Positions 9,513 through 17,840 are shown, counted from the first letter of the stretch. The stretch: 64,000 bases of DNA from Paenibacillus sp. OVF10 (GCA_022836915.1 CP094668.1:2914001-2978000), one strand, 5' to 3'. Numbers and translations are program-made. The notes: a model not told the origin generated them from the letters alone.

Positions 9513-10505
9513 CTACTTTAGTGATGATAGAATGGAGTCACATAGAGCCATCGTTGCAATATTATCCTTGGCGCTGGAATATGGGACGGTCTGATTCTGG
9601 CAACACATGATGAAGTGCACCATTTCACCAACAAACCCGCGTAGATAAAGGTCGCGATAAGCTCCTGACATGGGAGATCCGGAAGGTGTATATACAGTAT
9701 CTTGCTCCTCGAGAGATTTCCAGGGAAGGTTGGTCGAGCTTCGGGATTGATGAACAGTAAGTGTGTTGATCTCTTCAGCTGACGCAAATCCGTTGTCAAA
9801 GGTGACGAGTACACTTTCACTCTCCCGTGACCAAGCACTCATGCCGGTAAAATAAGCACTGCCTACTACGTTATTCTCAAATACAAGGGAAATGCTTTGA
9901 TTAATGTGTTCCCCATCTTTCACGGTTGTGCCTGTAACTCGTATTGCTTCTCCGAATAAGTAACGCATCAGATCGACCATATGAATGGCAGCGAGCTTCA
10001 TGAATTGTTCCTCATCTTTGCAAAATGGGGTACTGTCTACAGCGAATTTCATCTGGAATGAACGTACTTTACCTAGCGAACCACTATCAATGAGCTCCTT
10101 GAGCTTCATATATACCGGAGCATAACGTTTCATAAAACCGACCATGACAATGACGCCAGCCTGCTCGGTAGCTTCTGCTACAGCGGCGGCTTCCGCTGCA
10201 TTCCATCCGAGCGGCTTATCCACGTATACATTCTTACCAGCCCGAATGCATTCAAGGACAAGAGCGGTCTGATCTACAGGCTGTGCGACCACAACGACAC
10301 CGTCACAAGTTTCCTGCTGTAACATAAGCCCAGCGTTATCATACGCTTTTCCGTTGCTGCCAAATCGCAGCAGAGCTGCTTCAGAGCGTTCCATACTGCG
10401 TGTGGCAATGGCCTGGATCTGCGCTCCGGCTTCAACAACAGAAGGGTAAATATTTGTGGATGCATGAAACCCGGCACCGATAAAGCACAGATGGGTTGTT
10501 TTCAA
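9513..10505 (-). CDS. Gfo/Idh/MocA-family oxidoreductase
   Basis: NAD(P)-dependent sugar or inositol dehydrogenase-type protein of 330 residues. N-terminal Rossmann segment LCFIGAGFHAS, then GKNVYVDKPLGWNAAEA with the conserved Lys-Pro, and AIHMVDLMRYLFGE, which holds the catalytic His. The open frame extends to 10673 but the start is taken as TTG at 10505. AAGGAGAG lies seven bases before it, and the longer N-terminus would overlap the tRNA promoter and is not family-like. The substrate is unknown. A terminator follows on the minus strand, so the gene is monocistronic. Confidence 0.82.
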   Translation of the reverse strand: MKTTHLCFIGAGFHASTNIYPSVVEAGAQIQAIATRSMERSEAALLRFGSNGKAYDNAGLMLQQETCDGVVVVAQPVDQTALVLECIRAGKNVYVDKPLGWNAAEAAAVAEATEQAGVIVMVGFMKRYAPVYMKLKELIDSGSLGKVRSFQMKFAVDSTPFCKDEEQFMKLAAIHMVDLMRYLFGEAIRVTGTTVKDGEHINQSISLVFENNVVGSAYFTGMSAWSRESESVLVTFDNGFASAEEINTLTVHQSRSSTNLPWKSLEEQDTVYTPSGSPMSGAYRDLYLRGFVGEMVHFIMCCQNQTVPYSSAKDNIATMALCDSILSSLK

Positions 10506-10625
10506 GGTGGATCTCTCCTTCATTTTTGCATTCGTATGGATGGTATATTTGTTTAATGTTACGATAGGGTGTTTGAAGTTGAGAAAAAGGACATATGTCC
10601 TATTCTTGAATGAATAAAAAAGAAG

Positions 10626-10654
10626 TTGCATTTTTATTTTGGAGCATGTATACT
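10626..10654 (+). promoter_or_regulatory. sigma-A promoter of tRNA-Leu
   Basis: TTGCAT (10626-10631), a 17-bp spacer and TATACT (10649-10654), about 70 bp before the tRNA. Confidence 0.7.
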
Positions 10655-10726
10655 CTGAATTACGGTAAAACAAGGAATTGCTTCACCGGAACGCTTTTCA
10701 TCGATGGATGAGGAGATACATATTAT

Positions 10727-10810
<84 letters not shown>

Positions 10811-10814
10811 TCTA

Positions 10815-10863
10815 ACAAAAAAGGTTCGTGAGTTGCTCTAGGGCAATCCACGAATCTTTTTTA
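10815..10863 (+). terminator. intrinsic terminator of tRNA-Leu
   Basis: GGTTCGTG and CACGAATC close an imperfect hairpin between an A6 and a T6 run. It can also serve the minus-strand gene that follows. Confidence 0.75.
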
Positions 10864-10914
10864 TTTTGTGGATCATTCGTGTGAAGCCTACATTTTGCTA
10901 CCAGCATGCTAATG

Positions 10915-11100
10915 CTAATGTTGCCGCTGGCGCAGAATGACTGCCATGATGATTCCGGCAATGGCTCCTGCAATACCAAATAGCGTAACACTGGCAACCA
11001 CTTCAACCGACTGGAGACGAAACAAAAAAGCGATACCACTGCCAAAAGTGGTTCCAGCGAGAAATCCGAGCGAAATTCCTAATTCTTTGGTTAATTTCAT
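10915..11100 (-). CDS. small two-helix membrane protein, unknown function
   Basis: 61 residues starting MKLTKELGISLGFLAG with two hydrophobic segments (about residues 8-27 and 31-53) and a basic C-terminus (LRQRQH). The start at 11100 has AGGTGA five bases upstream; a longer in-frame start at 11139 lacks one. I do not recognise a family. It lies convergent to tRNA-Leu and divergent from egsA. Confidence 0.6.
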   Translation of the reverse strand: MKLTKELGISLGFLAGTTFGSGIAFLFRLQSVEVVASVTLFGIAGAIAGIIMAVILRQRQH

Positions 11101-11258
11101 TGCTTCACCTACTTGGAAATGTGAGATATGGATTTGCAAATATTGGGTACAGGCAGTAAAGTGTGATCAGGAAAATCATCACATTTTATTTCCTTTTTTA
11201 TCTTGTGGTTTTAACCCGTTAATTATGCATGATATCTCATATGGGAGGGTAAGAGCGA

Positions 11259-12413
11259 ATGAATATGAACGAACGAATTGCAGCATGGAATGAGGAAGCA
11301 CAACAGTGTGCTTGCGGTCATCAACACCGGGTGGTGGATATGCTGATTCATCTGGAAGCTGGGGCCATTCAGAGGTTACCGGGTTATTTGTCTGAGCAAG
11401 GATATCGTCAGGTGACGGTTGTTTATGATCGACATACGTTTCTGGCCGCTGGATCTGATGTGCTGAGCAGTATTCGGGAAGCGGGAATGGATTTGGATGA
11501 GATCGCTCTACCGGAGAAACGTACGGGTGATATCATTGCGGATGAAGCAGCTATTGTACAGGTCATGTTGGGTGTGAAACTGGAAAGTCAGGCTGTAATT
11601 GCGGTGGGTTCAGGTACCATTCATGATCTAGTGAGATTTGTTTGTTCCAAAATGAACAAGCCCTTTCTGTCGATACCGACAGCGGCTTCAGTGGATGGGT
11701 TTACCTCTGCGGGTGCACCCTTAATTGTAAGCGGCGTCAAACAAACATTTCAGGCTGTTCCGCCGGAGGCTATCTTTGCCGACCTGGATATTCTGGAGCA
11801 AGCTCCCCAAGTGATGACAGCTGCCGGATTCGGAGATATGCTTGGTAAATATACTTCACTTGCAGACTGGATTGTTTCTCGTGAACTGGGCGGAGAACCG
11901 TTCTGTCCAGTTGCTTATCGGATGACAGAAGAAGCGTTGAATACCTGCATAGATCATGTACAAGCTATTGCGGAGGGGCGAGCAGAGGGAGTAGCTGTAT
12001 TAATGGATGCATTAATTGTTTCCGGTATCTCCATGCTGATCATTGACCATTCCCGTCCGGCATCCGGAGGTGAGCATCATCTGTCTCACATCTTGGAGAT
12101 GGATCTGATGCAAGCGGGAGAAAGACCGGTTTTGCATGGTGCCAAAGTTGGCGTAGCTTGTGCATTACTTACAGTAAAATATAAAGAACTTGCACAGGCA
12201 TCGGGTGAACCGGTGTTTGGGATATATGACCAATTGCCGGAGGCTTCTCAGCTCATCGCATGGTTGGAACAAGTAGGTGGACCTGTGACTACTGAGCAAC
12301 TCGGTGTAACCCCGGAGATGGTGGAACATGCGTTCAACACAGCGCATACGCTTCGTCCTCGATATACCGGGTTGAGATATATCAATGAAGTGTTGAACAC
12401 GAGGTTAGGATGA
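11259..12413 (+). CDS. egsA: glycerol-1-phosphate dehydrogenase (AraM type)
   Basis: Reduces dihydroxyacetone phosphate to sn-glycerol-1-phosphate with NAD(P)H, the stereoisomer used for archaeal ether lipids. In Bacillus it feeds heptaprenylglyceryl phosphate synthesis with PcrB. The 384 residues show the iron-containing dehydrogenase-like fold: AVGSGTIHDLVRF (NAD loop), PTAASVDGFTS, a metal Asp in GFGDMLGKYTS, and metal His in SGGEHHLSH and VLHGAKVG. GGGAGGG lies nine bases before the ATG at 11259. B. subtilis AraM uses nickel; the metal here cannot be told from sequence. No pcrB is nearby. Confidence 0.88.
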   Translation: MNMNERIAAWNEEAQQCACGHQHRVVDMLIHLEAGAIQRLPGYLSEQGYRQVTVVYDRHTFLAAGSDVLSSIREAGMDLDEIALPEKRTGDIIADEAAIVQVMLGVKLESQAVIAVGSGTIHDLVRFVCSKMNKPFLSIPTAASVDGFTSAGAPLIVSGVKQTFQAVPPEAIFADLDILEQAPQVMTAAGFGDMLGKYTSLADWIVSRELGGEPFCPVAYRMTEEALNTCIDHVQAIAEGRAEGVAVLMDALIVSGISMLIIDHSRPASGGEHHLSHILEMDLMQAGERPVLHGAKVGVACALLTVKYKELAQASGEPVFGIYDQLPEASQLIAWLEQVGGPVTTEQLGVTPEMVEHAFNTAHTLRPRYTGLRYINEVLNTRLG

Positions 12414-12435
12414 CCTTTTAGAGAGAATGATCATG

Positions 12436-12577
12436 ATGAAATGCATAAACTTAGCTTGTAGCGGGCTCTGATGGCTCTCCTTGGGAGCAAAAGGCGAAAA
12501 AGGGTAGGTTATCTGACACTTCTGATGGAATAGCCAGAACAGTGCTTCAAGTCCGAGAGAGAAGGTATGCATTTCAT
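12436..12577 (+). ncRNA. candidate structured RNA between egsA and a terminator (novel or unrecognised)
   Basis: ATGAAATGCATA (12436-12447) and TATGCATTTCAT (12566-12577) are perfect inverse complements that close a 142-nt unit. Further pairs continue inward in register: 12449-12452 with 12549-12552, 12453-12455 with 12544-12546, 12457-12459 with 12539-12541, and 12467-12469 plus 12473-12476 with 12532-12538. This leaves a seven-base bulge on the 5' side. The result is a rod with internal loops. A strong terminator starts five bases after the closing stem. No ORF is visible. I could not match it to 6S, SRP, tmRNA or any riboswitch consensus I know. It may be a 3'-UTR-derived sRNA of egsA or an independent transcript. 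Confidence 0.45.
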
Positions 12578-12581
12578 TTTA

Positions 12582-12620
12582 AAAAGGCTCTGGCCTCCTA
12601 AGAGGAGGTCAGAGCCTTTT
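12582..12620. terminator. strong bidirectional terminator
   Basis: GGCTCTGGCCTCC pairs over 13 bp (one G-T) with GGAGGTCAGAGCC, loop TAAGA, flanked by AAAA and TTTT. It ends egsA/the RNA candidate on plus and the HTH gene on minus. Confidence 0.9.
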
Positions 12621-12634
12621 GGCTGTTCGCTTAT

Positions 12635-13231
12635 TTAGTTGTTGCGACGATCTTTCAAGATGACATCTGCGAACAAAATAGTTTTCGGGATACGGAAAAA
12701 TTGCTCCGCTTGTTCCTGAAACGCAGCAGAAGGCAGTGTTCCCTGATGCAGCCATTTGCGGAAAGTGCCGGGATGAACCCCGATCCAGTGGCTGACATCT
12801 GTCACCGACAAATCATGGACCATACACAAGCCTGTCAAAATACGGTTACTAACCGGAGAACGGGTCACCGTACGCTTCATGAAGCGGGATGACTCGGGTT
12901 GACATATGACAGGGCTATTACGCACAACTTCTTCATTGAAGAGAATATGACGCGGGTAGCCGAGTAATTGGCAAGTCTTGTCCAAATTGGTACTGCCGGG
13001 TATCCGTCCTTCATATACCCACGCACTGACACTGCGTGAAGAGATGGAGAGGTCTTCAGCAAGCTGGGACAATTTGATATCATTGGCCATCAGCACGGCA
13101 AGAAGAACCCGATTGCGGATTTGACAGCGTGTCGGTTTTCGGAATCGTTTAACACGGACGCCTTTTCCCAAGTATTTACGGTTGATCAGAGACCACGCCT
13201 GGATGGAATGTTGTTCTGGTTGATTAGGCAT
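12635..13231 (-). CDS. tandem helix-turn-helix DNA-binding protein
   Basis: 198 residues with two similar HTH units. The first is at about residues 45-95 (NRVLLAVLMANDIKLSQLAEDL, SISSRSVSAWVYEGRIPG). The second is at about 125-180 (NRILTGLCMVHDLSVTDVSHW, VHPGTFRKWLHQGTLP). The two repeats share spacing and the (V/F)xxWxxxGxxP end, which points to an internal duplication of an XRE-like domain. No effector domain is visible. The start at 13231 has GGAGG five bases upstream, better than the longer start at 13255. The target is unknown; the 446-bp upstream region may hold its sites. Confidence 0.65.
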   Translation of the reverse strand: MPNQPEQHSIQAWSLINRKYLGKGVRVKRFRKPTRCQIRNRVLLAVLMANDIKLSQLAEDLSISSRSVSAWVYEGRIPGSTNLDKTCQLLGYPRHILFNEEVVRNSPVICQPESSRFMKRTVTRSPVSNRILTGLCMVHDLSVTDVSHWIGVHPGTFRKWLHQGTLPSAAFQEQAEQFFRIPKTILFADVILKDRRNN

Positions 13232-13677
13232 ATTTCCTCCGATTTTTTTAACCAAATACTACAATAAACAACGGGGTACTTTCAAGTGCCGGGTTTACCG
13301 GTTATAAATGCGTCAATGCGTCAATTCATGATAAAGAGGGAACTACGAACTAGACCATGCGCAATTCACATCCTAGTATATTCCTAGATTACAATGTTTC
13401 ACTAAAAATGAGGGGAGAAATTGAACAGGAATAAAAATAATATAGTTCTAATTACTTATTATTAGGTCTAAAGAACTTTTATCTGTTTTTTGTTGATATG
13501 ATGCGGTTTATTTCCTGAATTCCCCAAAAGCATGTGATTTTCGTTCTTCTGTTATGAAGAGGATGTGCACAAATCTGAAATGATAAATCCGCATGTTCAG
13601 CATGACATGTGACCTGTCAAATCTCTTACTTTTACATATATTGTATGATACTCAAGTGTAAGGGAGAGGTGAGGGAC
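13232..13677. other. 446-bp region without a recognisable gene
   Basis: AT-rich spacer between the divergent tandem-HTH and holin genes. Near 13310-13325 the octamer GCGTCAAT occurs twice in direct repeat. No ORF with a ribosome binding site and no terminator hairpin was found. Confidence 0.5.
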
Positions 13678-14225
13678 GTGAATCTATCTGTGAATACCTT
13701 TGCTGCCATCTCGGGAGCATTTGTTACGTTTGCTTTTGGCGGATGGGATCAGTTACTGAGCCTGCTCGCGGTCGCGATGGCTGTGGATTATATAACAGGT
13801 TTGGCAGCGGCGGTAAGAACAGGTACCGGGTTGAATAGCAACATTGGATTCTGGGGATTGCTCGCAAAGGGCTCATGCTGACCGTTGTTTTGCTTGCTCA
13901 TCGAATTGATCTGATCATGGGAACCGATTTTATCAAAGGCGGAGCTATTTATTTCTATCTGGTGAATGAACTCATTTCAATTACCGAGAATTATGCCAAA
14001 ATCGGTCTTCCATTGCCTGCAAAGCTCAGACAGGCCATTGCAGTGTTGAAGAAACAGGAAGATCAGGAGTATCTGATGAATCGTGAATGGGCCAAACCGC
14101 AGCAAACTCCAGACAACATCAAGCAGCAGGCTGAAACAGGACAAACTTTGGAGGATGACTCAGCAAAACAGACGGAGGATGGATCGCAAAAGAAATCCGA
14201 ATCGAAAGGAAACGGTTCGGATTAG
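13678..14225 (+). CDS. phage holin family / toxin-secretion holin-like protein (one frameshift)
   Basis: Membrane protein of the phi29-type holin family. N-terminal hydrophobic helices (NTFAAISGAFVTFAFGG and LLSLLAVAMAVDYITGLAAA), then the family signature NSNIGFWGLARKGLMLTVVLLAHRID, then GGAIYFYLVNELISITEN, and a charged low-complexity tail. As given, the frame breaks at 13859-13860, where restoring one G in TTGGCTCGC rejoins it, giving 182 residues. The start is GTG 13678 behind AGGGAGAGGTGAGG. There is no endolysin or other phage gene beside it, so it is a stand-alone chromosomal homologue; a lytic role is not supported. Confidence 0.8.
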
Positions 14226-14231
14226 TTTTTC
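14194..14231 (+). terminator. intrinsic terminator overlapping the holin stop codon
   Basis: AATCCGAA and TTCGGATT flank a 14-base loop; a T5 run follows. Confidence 0.65.
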
Positions 14232-14345
14232 TTATCAAGAGAACGTTTCCAAGTATCCTTTCGTAATAGAGAACGTTATGATATATTTTGGATACATGAA
14301 AATTCATTCATTTCTACTATTATATTAAACGAGGTGCTTGCCCAG

Positions 14346-14633
14346 ATGATAAAACATATTGTCCTGTTCAAAATGAAAGATCGCTCAGCAGAAAGTATTG
14401 AAGCTGCAGCCCAGGTGCTTCGCAATCTGGAAGGTAAAATTGATGTTCTGGTTTCACTTGAAATTGGGATTGATGTGCTTCGCTCGGAGAGATCGTTCGA
14501 CATTTCACTCACGGCGGAGTTTGCGTCACTGGAAGATCTTCAGGCGTATCAGGTACACCCGCTTCATCAGGAAGTTATCAAGTACATGAACGAAGTCAGA
14601 GAACAGTCAATTGCAGTGGACTACGAAATCTGA
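14346..14633 (+). CDS. Dabb-family stress-responsive alpha/beta-barrel protein
   Basis: 95 residues of the dimeric ferredoxin-like Dabb family: MIKHIVLFKMKD, a central segment and the conserved end HPLHQEVIKYMNEVREQSIAVDYE. Family members include stress proteins and cyclases, and no catalytic role can be assigned. GAGGTG lies nine bases before ATG 14346; an upstream in-frame TTG overlaps that site and is unlikely. Confidence 0.85.
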   Translation: MIKHIVLFKMKDRSAESIEAAAQVLRNLEGKIDVLVSLEIGIDVLRSERSFDISLTAEFASLEDLQAYQVHPLHQEVIKYMNEVREQSIAVDYEI

Positions 14634-14672
14634 TCTGTCATTTAAACTACGTTGAGATAAAGGGGACTCTGC

Positions 14673-14783
14673 ATGAGCGATTTAAGAGACGTTATGGAAT
14701 TTCTATATATTTTTGTTGTGTTTCTAATCGCTTGTCCTGTGATGGTATTCTGGCTTAAGCGAAGAGGGAAACGGAACCGATAA
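14673..14783 (+). CDS. 36-residue single-pass membrane peptide
   Basis: MSDLRDVMEF, then a hydrophobic stretch (LYIFVVFLIACPVMVFW) and a basic tail (LKRRGKRNR). AAAGGGGA lies seven bases before the ATG. The next gene starts 23 bp after the stop. The topology and ribosome binding site argue that it is real, though I know of no named family. Confidence 0.5.
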   Translation: MSDLRDVMEFLYIFVVFLIACPVMVFWLKRRGKRNR

Positions 14784-14806
14784 CTCACTGAACGGGAAGT
14801 GAACGA

Positions 14807-15268
14807 ATGTATTATGTGAACAGAGAACAGATTGCCCGCCGGCTTGCTGCTGTACCGGAAGTAGCTGAAGGACTTCGTGGGGCAGCAGAGGCTTGGGATG
14901 GCGGTCTCATGCTGGGGATGGTACAGGAACGTTGTCTTCACCTGGCGATCGAAATTGTTACCGATGTGGGAAGTTATCTGATAGACGGCTTCATCATGAG
15001 AGATGCGAGCAGTTATGATGATATTATTCAGATTAATTATGAAGAAAAGGTTTTTGATCATTCGACCTATGAGATATTGCGTCAGCTTGTCACGTTACGC
15101 AAACCACTGGTGCAGGATTATTACAGTTGGGAGCGGTCTGAGCTTCATCCGCTTAGCGTAGAGTTGCCGAGTATACTTGAACATTTTACTACTCAGGTTA
15201 GCGCCTACGTGGAAACAGAACTTGGTCCTTTCAATACGGCACAGGCCGAGGGACAGCGTAAGGAATGA
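14807..15268 (+). CDS. DUF86 / HepT-like protein, YutE type
   Basis: 153 residues starting MYYVNREQIARRL, with IDGFIMRDASSYDDIIQI and the C-terminal ETELGP typical of Bacillus YutE-like DUF86 proteins. In HepT toxins the active site is R-x4-6-H; here the equivalent stretch is RKPLVQDYY with Gln in place of His. There is no MNT nucleotidyltransferase partner next to it. RNase toxin activity is therefore doubtful and the role is unknown. It is followed after 10 bp by a DUF4261 gene, so the two are probably co-transcribed. Confidence 0.75.
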   Translation: MYYVNREQIARRLAAVPEVAEGLRGAAEAWDGGLMLGMVQERCLHLAIEIVTDVGSYLIDGFIMRDASSYDDIIQINYEEKVFDHSTYEILRQLVTLRKPLVQDYYSWERSELHPLSVELPSILEHFTTQVSAYVETELGPFNTAQAEGQRKE

Positions 15269-15278
15269 GGGAAATCGC

Positions 15279-16283
15279 ATGACAAATGAATCAAAAGAAT
15301 TTAATGAAGTAAATACTGAAAGTAACGAAACGAATGAAACACCTTCCGGATTCCATCCGGTGTATATGGTTGAACTCTTGTTCCGGGAACGTCCAGAGGT
15401 GGATCGCCTGCGTTTGCAGGAATCGATGATTCGTCATACAGGACAAGTCCGACTGGATGTGAAACAAGGGAGTGGAGAGCAAGAGCATGAGATGCTTGTC
15501 TTCTATCATCTGGACCATAAGGTATCCTTCCAGGAAGGAAATATCCCTGCGCAGACCTGTATGCTCCCTGTGAATAAAATTGCAGATCGTGCACGCTTTG
15601 GCGGGGCTCTGCAGCAAGCATGGCATTGGCCGGAAGTGGGACAAGTTGTAGAAGCTTCACGTTACTCCATCCGGATACATGATATGTTCACGGCTGCTAT
15701 GCCTCGTAAACAGCGCTTGGAGCTGTTTCAGAAGACTGTACTGGCAATCATGGAGAGTGTCACCTGTGACGCGTTGTATTGGTATGGCAGTGATAAGCTG
15801 GTTGAACCGGAAGCATATACGCAAGCTCAGGAACGTGAGGAACATCTGTATGCAGCCATGAACGTTCGAATGTATCAAGCCGGAGGTACAGAGGAACAAC
15901 GCGGGTTGGTCATGGATACCGTGGGATTATCTGCGCTGGGTGTACCTGATGTCCAGTGTCACTTCGTCGGTCTTGATCCAGATACGGTGGCTCAGACCTT
16001 ACTGGGTGCAGCGTATTACATATTTGATCAGGGGGATGTTCTGCAAGATGGACAGACGCTGGGTTCTTCAGGTGGACGTCGCTGGCGTTGTGAACATCAG
16101 GCGGCATTGATTGCACCGGGACGATATGTGATTGATTTGGACCCGGGGATGAGCATGCCGCGGCTGATCTCGAGCCGGCTCGTCAGAATTGAGTTTAAGC
16201 CAAGTCATCTGCATCCATTCAAAAAGAGCGTTCAGATTATTTTTAACATCTGGAGTGTCAAGTCAAGCCTGTGCTGCTTATAA
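15279..16283 (+). CDS. DUF4261 domain protein
   Basis: 334 residues. The first 20 or so are polar and low-complexity (Asn/Glu-rich), followed by the DUF4261-like body: a VYMVELLFRERP strand, LFQKTVLAIMESVTCDALYW (the conserved region where such proteins describe a Trp-rich pocket) and DTVGLSALGVPDVQCHF near the C-terminal domain. Function is unknown. GAATGAGGG precedes the ATG. The open frame extends to 15177 but overlaps the upstream gene. The last 15 residues (SVKSSLCCL end) look atypical, so a C-terminal frame error is possible. Confidence 0.65.
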   Translation: MTNESKEFNEVNTESNETNETPSGFHPVYMVELLFRERPEVDRLRLQESMIRHTGQVRLDVKQGSGEQEHEMLVFYHLDHKVSFQEGNIPAQTCMLPVNKIADRARFGGALQQAWHWPEVGQVVEASRYSIRIHDMFTAAMPRKQRLELFQKTVLAIMESVTCDALYWYGSDKLVEPEAYTQAQEREEHLYAAMNVRMYQAGGTEEQRGLVMDTVGLSALGVPDVQCHFVGLDPDTVAQTLLGAAYYIFDQGDVLQDGQTLGSSGGRRWRCEHQAALIAPGRYVIDLDPGMSMPRLISSRLVRIEFKPSHLHPFKKSVQIIFNIWSVKSSLCCL

Positions 16284-16377
16284 TGCATCAACAGAGTAGG
16301 CATTCGCCCGGATGGCTGAGCGACAGACCGTTGCTTCTAGTCCGGTACTTAAACAATAGTAAAGGGAGAGATGTGAC

Positions 16378-16755
16378 GTGAAGGATTCTAACAAAAGTTT
16401 GTTGTGGGGAGCTCTAATTGGCTCCGTGGTTGGCTCAGTAACGGCATTATTGCTGGCGCCGAAATCGGGACGTGAACTTCGTCAGGATATTACAGAAGGT
16501 GCTCGTCAGGTATCGGAGAAAGGTCAGGAACTGGCTGGTATCGTGGGAGAACAAAGTTCGCAGATCGTATCCAAAGTTAAAGAGACCGCAGATGTCGTGA
16601 TTCAGGATATTCAATCCTGGCGCAATTGCGCTGAAGGGAAAGAAATTCGCATATCGGCAGCCATTGTTGATAACGATATCGATAAAGCAGTGGATGAACC
16701 CGGAATTGACATCGTAGCGAAGCTTCCTGCGGATGAGTCCAAGGACGACAACTAA
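16378..16755 (+). CDS. YtxH domain-containing protein
   Basis: 125 residues with one N-terminal membrane/glycine-zipper segment (LLWGALIGSVVGSVTALLLAPKSGRELRQDI), the YtxH signature, then an amphipathic coiled region with repeated Gln/Glu and a charged tail. The family is linked to general stress genes in Bacillus; the mechanism is unknown. The start is GTG 16378 with AAAGGGAGAG upstream. Confidence 0.82.
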   Translation: MKDSNKSLLWGALIGSVVGSVTALLLAPKSGRELRQDITEGARQVSEKGQELAGIVGEQSSQIVSKVKETADVVIQDIQSWRNCAEGKEIRISAAIVDNDIDKAVDEPGIDIVAKLPADESKDDN

Positions 16756-16767
16756 GCAAAGCTTGAT

Positions 16768-16805
16768 AAGCAGGCTTTCCTCTATTTAGAGGAGAGCCTG
16801 CTTTG
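16768..16805 (+). terminator. intrinsic terminator after ytxH-like gene
   Basis: AAGCAGGCT-TCCTC pairs with GAGGA-AGCCTGCTT around ATTTA; a short T run follows. Confidence 0.7.
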
Positions 16806-16968
16806 TTGCGTGTCCACACATAGATGACGTAGCGCGTGGATTTAATTTGAACCCTGCGATGAAATCGGGTAAGATGTAGGTACCTTTTTGCCGGAATGTT
16901 CATACGGTAGGAAGAAAGCTTTGAGAAACAATCGTTTTGAGAACCAATTCAATGAAGAAGGAAGCGGT

Positions 16969-17783
16969 GTGTTCGTGCAGCAAGCAATCGCTATATTAGA
17001 CTCCGGTGTGGGGGGATTGACCGTCGCCAAGGAAGTGATGCGTCAGCTCCCGCGGGAAAAGATCATTTATTTTGGGGATACTGCCCGGACACCGTACGGA
17101 CCCCGTTCGTCCGAACAAGTAAAACAATTTACGGAACAAATCGTTGATTTCTTGATCCAATTCGATCCGAAGGTTATCGTTATCGCCTGTAACACAGCAA
17201 CAGCAGCCGCGCTGGAGTATATCCGTGCCAAGGTGAATGTGCCTGTCATTGGTGTTATACATCCAGGTGCGCGGGCCGCAATCACAGCGACACGTACAGG
17301 ACGTATTGGTGTGATTGGTACCACGGGTACCATAGGTAGTGGGGCTTATACATCGGCACTCAAACAGTTGTCCCCCTATATTGATGTGGTCAGTCAGGCT
17401 TGTCCGGCGCTGGTGCCGTTGGTGGAACAAGGTGAATTTCGTTCCGAGCACACGACACATACGGTGGAACAATCATTGGGCGAGATTAAACAACAGCCAA
17501 TCGATTGTCTTATTCTGGGTTGTACGCATTATCCCTTTCTCATGGACACGATTCAGGAAGTTATGGGGCAGGAAGTGAAGTTAATCAGTTCAGCAGATGA
17601 AACGGCACGTGAAATCAGTACGATTTTATATGATAAACGAAAGCTGGCCAGTGGGGATGAGACTCCGGTGCATCAATTTTTCTGCACGGGTGACCCGCGA
17701 ATGTTCCAGAATATCACCCGTCGATGGTTGGGGAGCAGATCTCCAAGACCCCTGTTGTCTGGCAGGTAACGCAATTATCATAG
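16969..17783 (+). CDS. murI: glutamate racemase (one frameshift near the 3' end)
   Basis: Converts L- to D-glutamate for peptidoglycan. It shows AILDSGVGGLTVAKE, PYGPRS, the first catalytic Cys in IACNTATAAAL and the second in LILGCTHYPFL with its partner His. The start is GTG 16969 behind AAGGAAG; the longer open frame (from 16888) adds a non-family leader. At 17730-17733 the G4 run seems one short. With one more G the end reads EQISKTPVVWQVTQLS and stops at 17781-17783, giving 271 residues instead of the literal SRSPRPLLSGR end. Confidence 0.93.
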
Positions 17784-17840
17784 TTATACTCAAAATATGC
17801 ATGAATAAGACTTTTAATTAATGTATTTTGGTTGTGGACG

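Noticed and set aside
12436..12577. Miniature transposon (MITE) instead of an RNA
   Set aside because: The 12-bp inverted ends could be terminal repeats, but no target duplication flanks them (CATG on the left, TTTA on the right) and the pairing continues inward, which fits RNA structure better.
13678..14225. Prophage remnant marked by the holin
   Set aside because: No endolysin, tail, integrase or attachment repeat nearby; neighbours are ordinary chromosomal genes.
14807..16283. HepT/MNT-type toxin-antitoxin or defence system
   Set aside because: The catalytic His is missing and no MNT-type partner is present. DUF4261 next door is not a known antitoxin.
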